From assembly GCA_016215105.1 (NCBI GenBank), contig JACRLJ010000080.1:8463-62837 (forward strand): a stretch of DNA of 54,375 nt. The letters run 5' to 3'. A program made the position numbers and the translations under genes. Numbering within the stretch: the stretch's first letter is position 1; every line of letters begins with the position of its first letter. This document shows, in pieces, positions 1-7,458 of the stretch. The notes beneath the pieces were generated by a model. That model saw nothing but the letters and a program-made list of their open reading frames with translations. It made no database searches and had not been told where the DNA came from. This DNA is from Candidatus Hydrogenedentota bacterium. Its GTDB lineage: Bacteria; Hydrogenedentota; Hydrogenedentia; Hydrogenedentales; SLHB01.

Positions 1-681
1 CGGCGCCTGCGTCTCGACCTTCTCCGCGGGCGCGGGTTGGGCTGCTGGATGAGCCGGCGCGGCCGGCGCCTTCTGAACCGATAGACCAAGCGAAGAAGCC
101 GTGAGATCCACGACCTTCTTTTCCCCCTCAAGGACGCGCTCGGCCACGGACTTGAAGCCATTCCAGTCGCACAGGATGGATTTGATCCGCATATCCGGAC
201 AATGCTTGCGTACGGCTTCCAGCGCCTCCTGGTCGAGAGGATTCACCATTGCCAGCGTGACGATCGACCCCAGGCGGTCGAGCGGAAGTACGCTATAGCG
301 GCGGCACAAGTCCTTCGGCACATACTGGAACAACTCGTCATTTACCAGACAATCCAGCAGACTCACGTGGGGAAGACCGAATCGCTTCGCCAGAAACGAA
401 CTGAGCAAATTCCCGTGGAGGTATCCCTTTTCGATGAGAATCTGTACCAGCGACTCGTTGCTGGTCGCATGTAATGCCAACGCCTCTTTGCGCTGCCCCT
501 CGGTAATGACGCCTTCGGTGACGAGGATCTCGCCAAGCGTCTTCGTAATTTTGGGCTTTGCCGGAGCAGAAGCTGCCGCGGCCGACGCACTCGGGCCCCG
601 GGCCGCCGTCGTGACACCCGCCGGAGGGATCACTTTCGCAGGCGCGCTTTCCGTCTTCTTGCTCTTACCCCACCCAAGCAC
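1..681 (-). CDS. MshEN (GspE/PilB N-terminal type) domain protein, 3' part outside window
   Basis: The reading frame is open from a GTG at 681 down to base 1, giving 227 residues, and the gene continues beyond the window edge. The GTG is preceded by AAGGAGA at good spacing. After an Ala/Pro-rich head (residues about 10-45) comes the two-half MshEN pattern, LGEILVTEG (about 52-60) and LVQILIEKGYLHG followed by LAKRFGLPHVSLLDC. The downstream alpha/beta part (YSVLPLDRLG, MVNPLDQEALE) is also typical of the GspE N-terminal domain. The visible part ends in an Ala/Pro-rich linker (residues about 205-227). MshEN domains bind cyclic di-GMP in pilus and type II secretion ATPases. Here the usual RLG of the first half reads TLG, so ligand binding is uncertain. 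Whether an ATPase domain follows cannot be seen; a stand-alone MshEN protein is also possible. Confidence 0.8.
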   Translation of the reverse strand, partial: MLGWGKSKKTESAPAKVIPPAGVTTAARGPSASAAAASAPAKPKITKTLGEILVTEGVITEGQRKEALALHATSNESLVQILIEKGYLHGNLLSSFLAKRFGLPHVSLLDCLVNDELFQYVPKDLCRRYSVLPLDRLGSIVTLAMVNPLDQEALEAVRKHCPDMRIKSILCDWNGFKSVAERVLEGEKKVVDLTASSLGLSVQKAPAAPAHPAAQPAPAEKVETQAP

Positions 682-814
682 GATCAGCTCTCCTTGCTCC
701 AGTCCGCCAGCTGTCGAGAGACAACGATATGATGCGGGAGTTACAAGTGTATTTTCCAGATTCCCGCACTCTCGTTCTTTGGCATTCTAGCACAAGTAGT
801 GATCTGGAATTCAC

Positions 815-863
815 CTCCAAAAAAAACAAACGCGCAACGCCACGGTCGGTCGTGGCGTTGCGC
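815..863 (-). terminator. Intrinsic terminator of the HAD phosphatase gene
   Basis: A perfect 13-bp stem (832-844 with 851-863, arms GCGCAACGCCACG and its complement) has a 6-nt loop. On the minus strand it is followed by a T-rich run with eight consecutive T (A-run at 819-826 on the plus strand). It lies 35 bp past the stop codon at 898, so it is correctly placed to end the minus-strand transcript before the MshEN gene. Confidence 0.9.
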
Positions 864-897
864 AAAGTTTCAGTTATCAGGCCTCTTGGCCGAAGTC

Positions 898-1734
898 CTA
901 GTTCGGGAACAGATACGCAATCAGCTTTTCGGCTTCGCCGAAATCGGCGATCATGATATCTGCTCCGGCCTTGATCAGGCGTGTCCGCTTTTCTTCGTCC
1001 CAGCCGTGGCCGGTCTTTTCGTTGGACGCCACGCCTAGCGCGATACAACCGCTCGACTTGGCGTTGCGGATTTCGACGGGGCCGTCACCGCAGACGATGA
1101 CCTCGCTGCCGTGGAGGTCGTTCTTGGCGATGATTTCCTTGATGATCTTGTCCTTGTTGGACTCTTCGTAGGTCCGCAATGCGCCCCACATGCCGCCGTT
1201 GAAGTATTGGGCGGCCCCGACTTTTCGCGCTTCGTTGCGAACGTCGTCCTGGTCGGTTCCGCTGGCGAGGTACATCGCCAACCCGCGAGCGGAGATCATC
1301 TGGAGGAACTTGAGCGAGCCCCGGACGGTGACTTGCTCAACCGTCAGCGCCCCCGATTCGACTTTCGCGATGCGCTCGTTCACGGGGACCATCAGGCGGT
1401 CGTTGTAGACCTTCTTATACGCGTGCGCATCGAGGATCTTGTCTTCCGGAACCAAGCCGTGCGCACGGACCATCTCGACCAATCGCTCCATCTGGAGGAT
1501 CGTGTTGATGCCGGTCGTCTCTTCGATGACATGGTGTACTTCGTCGATGATCGCTTGGGTAGGTTTCGTATCGCCGCAGATCATTTCGATCATGACGGGC
1601 GCCATTATGCCCTGCCATCCTTCGCGCATGAGGCTTACGGTGCCGTCAAAGTCGAATAGCGCGTGCCGGAGGCGTCCGCGCTCCACTTCGTTTATGATCT
1701 CGATTTCCGTTCCGGGAACATAGTTTCTAGACAT
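898..1734 (-). CDS. HAD-superfamily phosphatase
   Basis: A 278-residue cytoplasmic HAD hydrolase. Motif I is DFDGT near residue 28 (nucleophile and acid/base Asp), motif II is ASGT, motif III a Lys in the NKDK segment, and motif IV GDGPVE. The long helical stretch between motifs I and II is a C1-type cap. The family hydrolyses small phosphate esters such as phosphoglycolate or sugar phosphates; the substrate cannot be read from sequence. ATG at 1734 has GGAGTG upstream. It lies downstream of apt in the same direction but is separated from it by 151 bp holding an inverted repeat, and it ends in a strong terminator. Membership of a single operon with apt and the sigma factor is uncertain. Confidence 0.85.
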   Translation of the reverse strand: MSRNYVPGTEIEIINEVERGRLRHALFDFDGTVSLMREGWQGIMAPVMIEMICGDTKPTQAIIDEVHHVIEETTGINTILQMERLVEMVRAHGLVPEDKILDAHAYKKVYNDRLMVPVNERIAKVESGALTVEQVTVRGSLKFLQMISARGLAMYLASGTDQDDVRNEARKVGAAQYFNGGMWGALRTYEESNKDKIIKEIIAKNDLHGSEVIVCGDGPVEIRNAKSSGCIALGVASNEKTGHGWDEEKRTRLIKAGADIMIADFGEAEKLIAYLFPN

Positions 1735-1757
1735 AACACTCCATTCTTTCTATATAG

Positions 1758-1810
1758 CTTCTTTGTCAGCGTCATCGGCGCAGGAAACGTAGATGTTGCT
1801 GACAAAGAAG
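1758..1810. repeat. 13-bp perfect inverted repeat with 27-nt spacer
   Basis: Arms CTTCTTTGTCAGC (1758-1770) and GCTGACAAAGAAG (1798-1810) are exactly complementary and enclose 27 nt. The element fills the gap between apt and the HAD gene. There is no T-run directly after either arm, so it is not a classic terminator. It may be an RNA structure in the apt-HAD transcript or a copy of a dispersed extragenic repeat. Confidence 0.7.
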
Positions 1811-1885
1811 TCACACCTACGATTCCGAGACTGCGATTAAGGCGGCCCTAATGTGCCGGATTGTGAAAAACCCGTGTGCGCGGGA

Positions 1886-2407
1886 CTATTCCACCATGAA
1901 TTCGACTAACGTATGGACCGGTATCCCCGCCAGCTTGGCGCGTCCGCCGAGCGGAGGAAGCTCGACTACAAACGCGGCTTCCACTACTTCAGCGTCGAGC
2001 TTGCGGACCAATTCGGCGATTGCTTTGACCGTTCCGCCCGTGGCCAACAGGTCGTCGATGATGAGGACGCGATCCCCGCGCTTGAGCGCGTCCGCGTGTA
2101 CTTCCATCACGGCCGTGCCGTATTCGAGCTCGTATTCGGCGGCTATCGTCTCGGCGGGCAACTTTCCTTTCTTGCGGGCTAAGACGATAGGCAGGCCCAT
2201 CGCGTAGGCCAAGGCCCCTCCAAATACGAAGCCGCGGGCATCCGCCGCGACGATCACCGTAATCTTCCCATCGGAGTACCGTTTCTTCCAGCCGTCCACG
2301 ATCTCTCGAAACGCATCCGGGTAAAGCAGCAGCGTCGTGATGTCCTTGAATTGAATCCCCTTCTTGGGAAAATCAGGCACGTTTCGGATGAGGGCGGCAA
2401 GATCCAT
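1886..2407 (-). CDS. apt: Adenine phosphoribosyltransferase
   Basis: Converts adenine and PRPP to AMP in purine salvage. The 173-residue length is normal for the family. The PRPP-binding loop is LIIDDLLATGGT near residue 115-126, and the N-terminal PDFPKKGIQFKDIT is the standard Apt opening. I chose ATG 2407 because MDLAALIRNVPDFP matches the family start; a TTG 24 bp upstream is also in frame but would add an atypical head. AAGGA lies 12-13 nt before the ATG. The gene follows the sigma factor after 43 bp and is probably cotranscribed with it. Confidence 0.95.
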   Translation of the reverse strand: MDLAALIRNVPDFPKKGIQFKDITTLLLYPDAFREIVDGWKKRYSDGKITVIVAADARGFVFGGALAYAMGLPIVLARKKGKLPAETIAAEYELEYGTAVMEVHADALKRGDRVLIIDDLLATGGTVKAIAELVRKLDAEVVEAAFVVELPPLGGRAKLAGIPVHTLVEFMVE

Positions 2408-2450
2408 GCTATTGACATTTCCTTTCAGCAATCAGCAGACGGGGGAAAGA

Positions 2451-3278
2451 TTAGGGCTTGAAGTCTTCTTTGTGCTCCGCGACAAATCCGCGTAGGCGGC
2501 GCATAACATCGTTTTCGATTTGGCGAATGCGTTCGCGGGTAAGATTGAAGTTCTGGCCAGTTTCTTCGAGAGTGTGGGCTCGGCCGTCAAGCAAACCGTA
2601 GCGAAAACGGATGATGCTCTCCTCGCGCTCGGTCAATTGTTTCATCAGCTCTTCCATTTGCTGATCGACGGCGATTTGCGCGATTGCGTCGTCCACGCGC
2701 CGCGGCTCGATGCTCTCCGGGATACCGCGCCCATCGTCATCGTTGGCCGACTGCATGTTGTCGAGCGGCGAGACGTCCTCGACGAACTCCTGCAGCTTTC
2801 GGGCCTCCGCCAGCTTGATCCCCATGGCTTCCGCGACCTCTTCCGGACCCGGAGTCTTTCCCGTGCGGATATACAACTCCTGCGAGGTCTTCTTGTAACG
2901 CGCAACATTGTCTGTGACGTAAACCGGAATTCGCACCGTGCGTCCGTGATTGGAGAGCGACCGGGTAATGGCCTGGCGTATCCACCAGGTTGCATAGGTG
3001 GAGAATTTGCAGCCCCTGTCTGGGTCGTAGCGCTCGACCGCCTTCATAAGTCCGAGGTTGCCTTCTTCAATGAGATCCAGCAGAGGCAATCCGTAGTAAA
3101 GGTATTTCTTGGCTATACTTACGACGAGTCGGAGATTGGATACGATGAGTTTTCGGCGGGCTTCTCCGTCGCCGGTTTGAGCCTTCTTGGCCAGACGGAT
3201 CTCTTCCGATGTGGAGAGCAGCGGAATCTTCGAGATTTCCGCTAAGTACGTACTCAGTCCGTTTTCGCGTGTGTCCAA
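2451..3278 (-). CDS. Sigma-70 family RNA polymerase sigma factor (group 2-like)
   Basis: A 275-residue sigma factor with region 1.2 ([12 protein letters not shown]), region 2 ([43 protein letters not shown]), region 3 and region 4.2 with the helix-turn-helix [20 protein letters not shown]. It lacks the acidic region 1.1 and the long non-conserved insert of primary RpoD, so it is closer to RpoS-type or short SigA-type proteins. Whether this is the housekeeping or an alternative sigma factor cannot be decided from one window. The only start fitting the family alignment is a TTG at 3278 with AAGG about 10 nt upstream. It is the first gene of the minus-strand group with apt. Confidence 0.9.
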   Translation of the reverse strand: MDTRENGLSTYLAEISKIPLLSTSEEIRLAKKAQTGDGEARRKLIVSNLRLVVSIAKKYLYYGLPLLDLIEEGNLGLMKAVERYDPDRGCKFSTYATWWIRQAITRSLSNHGRTVRIPVYVTDNVARYKKTSQELYIRTGKTPGPEEVAEAMGIKLAEARKLQEFVEDVSPLDNMQSANDDDGRGIPESIEPRRVDDAIAQIAVDQQMEELMKQLTEREESIIRFRYGLLDGRAHTLEETGQNFNLTRERIRQIENDVMRRLRGFVAEHKEDFKP

Positions 3279-3698
3279 AGCAGTACTACCTTATCCGATA
3301 CTTCGGCATGAGCGCGGGTCATCTGTACCACGATCCGCCTTTCCTTCCCCAAACGAGGGTCAACGACCCTTCCGGCAGGTCACTTCACTTCATCGCCACC
3401 GTCATCTGTCCAGGTATGTTGACAACACTGACAAGGATGTCAAAACGCCAGCCAAACACGTACGGCCAAGCCGCCCAAGGAAAAGGCGCACGTATCGAAT
3501 TCCAGAGGGAGTCGACACGCCACGATCAGGAAGGCGCGGAGGCGATTGCAGTGTGCTACAGGCGACCTCACGAATCGCTTTTCATTCTATCGGATGAATA
3601 CCATTGAATCAAGAGATCGGCGCCGCGCTATTCGCGGCAACCGTCGCGCGCCGGCCGATTCTTGACTCTCGGACTCGGAAACGACAGAATCCCCGCCT
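3279..3698. other. Divergent intergenic region, no gene seen
   Basis: This 420-bp stretch separates the divergently transcribed sigma factor and tadA. Open frames on the plus strand here have no ribosome binding site or family resemblance. It presumably holds both promoters, but I found no -35/-10 pair good enough to call. Confidence 0.5.
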
Positions 3699-4163
3699 AT
3701 GTTGGATGAACACACGCGATACATGCAATACGCCATCCGCGAGGCGGAGCGGGCGCAAGAAGCCGGAGAAGTCCCCGTGGGCTGTGTTATTGTCCACGAG
3801 AACAACATCATCGGTAAGGCCCACAATCAACGGGAGACTCTCCAGGATCCGACCGCTCACGCCGAGGTCCTCGCGATAACCCAGGCCGCGTCAGCGTTGA
3901 AGAGCTGGCGTCTGGAGAATACGCGCTTGTACGTTACCCTCGAGCCTTGCGCGATGTGCGCGGGCGCGATCATCCTGGCGCGCGTTCCCGAGGTGTATTT
4001 TGGCGCGTACGACCCCAAAGCAGGGGTGTGCGGCACCCTGATGAATCTTCTCGAGGACTCCCGTTTCAACCACCAGCCGCAGGTCACGCCCGGCCTCCTT
4101 GGTGACGAGTGCGGGGCGCTGCTCACGAATTTCTTTCGGGCGATCCGCGGCCAGAGCAATTAG
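3699..4163 (+). CDS. tadA: tRNA-specific adenosine deaminase
   Basis: Deaminates A34 to inosine in tRNA-Arg(ACG), needed for decoding CGN codons. At 154 residues it is full length. The zinc and catalytic motif HAEVLAI (His-Ala-Glu, near residue 53) and PCAMCAG (two Cys ligands near 83-88) are intact, and the N-terminal MQYAIREAERAQEAGEVPVGCVIV is typical. The C-terminal LLEDSRFNHQPQV segment matches the TadA tRNA-recognition tail better than other cytidine-deaminase-fold enzymes. It is a single gene; the next gene has its own promoter immediately after the stop codon. Confidence 0.95.
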   Translation: MLDEHTRYMQYAIREAERAQEAGEVPVGCVIVHENNIIGKAHNQRETLQDPTAHAEVLAITQAASALKSWRLENTRLYVTLEPCAMCAGAIILARVPEVYFGAYDPKAGVCGTLMNLLEDSRFNHQPQVTPGLLGDECGALLTNFFRAIRGQSN

Positions 4164-4168
4164 GTGAA

Positions 4169-4197
4169 TTGCACCCCTCACAGGCGGCTGCTATAAT
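4169..4197 (+). promoter_or_regulatory. Sigma-70 type promoter for the aldolase/dehydrogenase genes
   Basis: TTGCAC (4169-4174) and TATAAT (4192-4197) are separated by exactly 17 bp, starting 5 bp after the tadA stop. The leader to the ATG at 4241 is about 35 nt. Confidence 0.8.
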
Positions 4198-4240
4198 CGC
4201 CTCTCGCATTTGCAGTTGCGCCAACCTTTCGGAGTGAATT

Positions 4241-4996
4241 ATGAGTGACTTGCTGCGGCAGCTAGTTGAAATGTCCCGGTATTTGGGTGACCCGTCGAGG
4301 ACCTACGCCATTCTGGGGGAGGGTAATTCCTCCGCGCGGATTGACTCCGATACCTTTTACGTGAAGGCCTCGGGGACGACCCTATCTACAATCGACGAAT
4401 CCGGATTTGTAGCGGTCTCCATCCCCAAAGTCATGGGAATTCTCGAGGACGAGTCCGCGGGTGACGATGAAGTGACCCAGGTGTTGAAGGACGCGCTGGT
4501 GGACGCGAAGGAAAAGCGCCGGCCGTCGGTCGAAACCATGCTTCATGCGTTCCTGTTGACCATTCCCGAATACAAGTTCATCGGGCACACGCACCCGACG
4601 TTTACCAACATGCTTCTATGTTCGAAGCACTCCCGTGAGGCCTGCGCGGGCCGCATCTTCCCGGACCACATCGTGTCCATGGGCCACAGGTCGGTTTTTG
4701 TGCCCTATGTCGATCCCGGCTTGGTGCTGGCGCGGGAAGTAAAGCGGCAATTCGAGCGTTTTGTCGAAGCGGAAGGTGTGTTGCCGAAAGCCATTCTCAT
4801 GCAGAATCACGGGCTCATTACCATGGGCGACTCGCCTAAGGCCGTCACGAGTTGTACCGATATGACGGAAAAAGTTTCCCAAATCATCGTCGGGACCTAT
4901 GCGCTCGGCGGTCCAAATTTCATGTCGGAGAAAGACGTGGCGCGGATCCACACGCGCCCGGACGAGCACTATCGAATCAAGAGCATTGCCGGCTGA
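4241..4996 (+). CDS. Class II aldolase/adducin family protein
   Basis: A 251-residue protein of the fuculose-phosphate/rhamnulose-phosphate aldolase and epimerase superfamily. Zinc ligands are visible as HTH in FIGHTHPT (about residues 113-120) and the later His of QNHGLIT (about 189-195). The N-terminal GEGNSSARI and VKASGTTL phosphate-binding segments are also conserved. Family members cleave or epimerise ketose phosphates. It is first in a three-gene set with two sugar/polyol-type dehydrogenases, which supports a role in carbohydrate breakdown; the actual sugar is unknown. GGAG lies 6-7 nt before the ATG. Confidence 0.85.
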   Translation: MSDLLRQLVEMSRYLGDPSRTYAILGEGNSSARIDSDTFYVKASGTTLSTIDESGFVAVSIPKVMGILEDESAGDDEVTQVLKDALVDAKEKRRPSVETMLHAFLLTIPEYKFIGHTHPTFTNMLLCSKHSREACAGRIFPDHIVSMGHRSVFVPYVDPGLVLAREVKRQFERFVEAEGVLPKAILMQNHGLITMGDSPKAVTSCTDMTEKVSQIIVGTYALGGPNFMSEKDVARIHTRPDEHYRIKSIAG

Positions 4997-5040
4997 ACTG
5001 ACCGGCGTATCCATTCAAAAACGATACTAAGGAGGCCATC

Positions 5041-6597
5041 GTGTCCAAGTTGAACGAGTACCGCGGCGCCAAACAACCCTTACCTTCAAAGTACGACGCC
5101 TGGCAGATTTTTGGCGCGGGTTTTGAGAACGTCGGCAAAGACGGGAAACCGGTGACCCTGCAGCTGCGCGAACCTCACGATAACGAGATCTTGCTGCGCG
5201 TGGACGTGCTGGGTCTGTGCCTTTCCGACATCAAGATCATTAACCAAGGAAGCGCTCACGCGCGCCTGCGTGGCCGCGATCTCTCCAAGGAACCGACGGT
5301 ATTGGGACATGAATGCGCCGCGACCGTCGTTCGGATCGGAAAGAACTGGGCCAGCAAGTTCAAAGTGGGGGAGCGGTTCATCGTCCAGGCCGACATTTAC
5401 AACGGCGTGGTCGAGCAGGACGAGGGCAACAACGCCACGGTGGCGGAGTCGAGCACCGCCATCCCGGCGCAACTCACCCTCCAGGTGCCGGTCACGCGCC
5501 TCGCCGAGAAAATGTCCTATAACCTGGGCGAGCGCATGGCGTTTTTACCCGGCGGTAGCACGCTGATTGTCCGTGGTGAAGGTTCTGGCGCGTGGGAGAA
5601 ATTGGACCCTGGGGCCAAGATCGTTTCGGCGGATTTGGCGGGCTTGGAGGATGGTCAGACCTTCGACGATATTGTGGTTACGGGTCCGACGCCGGAAATT
5701 GTCGCCGCACTCGCGTCGCGGCTGCGCAAGAACGGGGTCATGTGGCTTGTCGGTCGAGAGAAGTCCAAAGGCCCGGTGTCTATTGACGTGGGCAGGATTC
5801 ACTACGAAGGATTCCGCTTCTACGGTGGCGGCAGTTCGCCCGAAGAGATCCGGCGCGCGAACGAGCGAGGCGATTTGCTGCCCGGTGGCAAAGCGATCTT
5901 CTTTGGGGCCGGCGGGCCGATGGGACAGATGCACGTGCAGCGTTCGATCGAAATCGCCAACGGTCCGAGCCGTGTGGTTGTTACCGATCTCGACCGCGGA
6001 CGCCTCGATCATATTGAGAACCGTTTCTCCGCCTTGGCGAAGGCGAAGGGCGTGGAACTAATCACGCTGGCGCCGTCGCAATTTGAATCCCAACAGGCGA
6101 TGGACGCCAAAGTGCGCGGATTGGCCCCCAACGGCTACGACGACTTGGTGATTCTCGCGCCCGTCGCGAAGCTGGTTCCCGGCGTCGTGGCGCTGGCCGC
6201 GGACAACGCCGTGGTCAACGTTTTTGCCGGTCTCGTCATTGGCAGCATGGCCGACCTTCGGTTGGAAGATCTCTGTCGCGGGATCAAGCTCATCGGTTCG
6301 AGCGGCTCGCGTATCAGCGATCTGCGGAAGGTATTGGCGATGGTCGAAGGCGGAGAGCTAAACACAAACTTGAGCGTGGCCGCTATCGGCGGATTGAACT
6401 CGGCTCGGGAAGGATTGGAAGGCGTAAGCAAGGCGCGTTTTCCGGGCAAGACGGTGATCTATACCCAGATTCCCGATTTGCCGTTGATGGCGCTCGAAGA
6501 CATTCCGGCCAAGCTACCCGAGTTGAAGGACAAGCTCGATCCGAGCGGCGCGTGGACCAAGGAAGCCGAGGAAGCGCTGCTGGAGAAATACGCGTAA
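5041..6597 (+). CDS. Long zinc-type MDR alcohol dehydrogenase with an apparent duplicated Rossmann half
   Basis: At 518 residues this is far longer than the 340-410 usual for medium-chain dehydrogenases. The catalytic domain shows LGLCLSDIK (Cys zinc ligand, about residue 59) and VLGHECA (His-Glu, about 89-94), but not the four-Cys structural zinc lobe. The nucleotide-binding motif is FFGAGGPMGQMH (about 285-296). Two segments, residues about 209-275 (start DDIVVTGPTPEIV) and 367-432 (start DDLVILAPVAKLV), look like copies of the same Rossmann half. GTG start with AAGGAGG 5 nt upstream. The gene lies 44 bp after the aldolase and 1 bp before the sorbitol-6-phosphate-dehydrogenase-like SDR. A sugar-phosphate or polyol oxidoreductase, for example sorbose-1-phosphate-reductase-like, is likely, but the substrate is not shown. 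Confidence 0.75.
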   Translation: MSKLNEYRGAKQPLPSKYDAWQIFGAGFENVGKDGKPVTLQLREPHDNEILLRVDVLGLCLSDIKIINQGSAHARLRGRDLSKEPTVLGHECAATVVRIGKNWASKFKVGERFIVQADIYNGVVEQDEGNNATVAESSTAIPAQLTLQVPVTRLAEKMSYNLGERMAFLPGGSTLIVRGEGSGAWEKLDPGAKIVSADLAGLEDGQTFDDIVVTGPTPEIVAALASRLRKNGVMWLVGREKSKGPVSIDVGRIHYEGFRFYGGGSSPEEIRRANERGDLLPGGKAIFFGAGGPMGQMHVQRSIEIANGPSRVVVTDLDRGRLDHIENRFSALAKAKGVELITLAPSQFESQQAMDAKVRGLAPNGYDDLVILAPVAKLVPGVVALAADNAVVNVFAGLVIGSMADLRLEDLCRGIKLIGSSGSRISDLRKVLAMVEGGELNTNLSVAAIGGLNSAREGLEGVSKARFPGKTVIYTQIPDLPLMALEDIPAKLPELKDKLDPSGAWTKEAEEALLEKYA

Positions 6598-6598
6598 C

Positions 6599-7387
6599 AT
6601 GGGACGATTAGACGGCAAGAAAGCGATTGTGACCGGAGCCGCACAAGGGCTCGGCGCCGCTATCGTCGAGCGGTTGGCGGAAGAAGGATGCGACGTTGCT
6701 GCGTGGGACGTGAACGCGCAGAGTGTGCAAGCTACCGCGGAAGGCGCTGCAAAGCGGTTTGGCCGGACAGTAATTGGCGAAACGGTCGATGTGACCAGCG
6801 CTTCGGCAGTGCGCGCCGCCGTAGACGCGGCGGTGAGCCGGTTTGGCGCTCTCGACATTTTCGTGTCCAACGCCGGCATTCTGTTTTCGGGCGAATCAAC
6901 CGAATTCGATATTGAGAAATGGCGCAAAGTTATCGATATCAACCTCACCGGATACTTCCTCTGTGCACGTGAAGCGGCGCGGGTCATGCTGCCCCGAAAA
7001 TCCGGGTCCATCATCCAAATCAACTCGAAGTCCGGTAAAAAAGGAAGTTTCAGGAACAGCGCGTACGCGGCGTCGAAGTTCGGCGGTATCGGGGTGACCC
7101 AAAGCCTCGCGCTCGAGTTTGCCGAGCAGGGAATCCGCGTGAACAGCGTTTGTCCGGGGAATCTTCTGGATTCTCCGCTTTGGACCCAGAGCCTGTTCAA
7201 GCAATATGCGGCCAATCAAGGCATTTCCGAGGCGGCCGTGCGGCAAAAATACATCGATCAAGTTCCGATGAAACGCGCGTGCCAGTACCAGGACGTAACA
7301 AACGTGGTGGTGTTTCTGGCGTCCGAAGATTCCTCGTACATGACCGGCCAAGCCATCAACGTGACGGGTGGCCAGGAAATGCGCTAG
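6599..7387 (+). CDS. SDR oxidoreductase, sorbitol-6-phosphate 2-dehydrogenase-like
   Basis: A 262-residue short-chain dehydrogenase. The cofactor motif is TGAAQGLG (residues 12-19), NAG follows near 90, and the catalytic Ser-Tyr-Lys set is in INSKSGKKGS and YAASK. Several stretches match enterobacterial SrlD very closely: GYFLCAREAAR, INSKSGKKGS, ASKFGGIGVTQSLAL, PGNLLDSP, YIDQVPMKR and INVTGGQ. SrlD oxidises sorbitol 6-phosphate to fructose 6-phosphate with NAD. The ATG begins one base after the upstream stop codon, so translation is probably coupled to the long dehydrogenase. No transporter or PTS gene is present here, so the physiological substrate may be another phosphorylated polyol. Confidence 0.85.
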   Translation: MGRLDGKKAIVTGAAQGLGAAIVERLAEEGCDVAAWDVNAQSVQATAEGAAKRFGRTVIGETVDVTSASAVRAAVDAAVSRFGALDIFVSNAGILFSGESTEFDIEKWRKVIDINLTGYFLCAREAARVMLPRKSGSIIQINSKSGKKGSFRNSAYAASKFGGIGVTQSLALEFAEQGIRVNSVCPGNLLDSPLWTQSLFKQYAANQGISEAAVRQKYIDQVPMKRACQYQDVTNVVVFLASEDSSYMTGQAINVTGGQEMR

Positions 7388-7458
7388 ACACGCAAAGTCC
7401 TTCTGGTGGCGTTCAAACAGTGTTCCTGCTCAATCTGACTTACAACTGGGAGCGGATT

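Noticed and set aside
7150-7458. Upstream extension of the ceramidase-like reading frame
   Set aside because: It overlaps the SDR gene in another frame, and the ATG at 7459 has both a ribosome binding site and a signal peptide directly after it.
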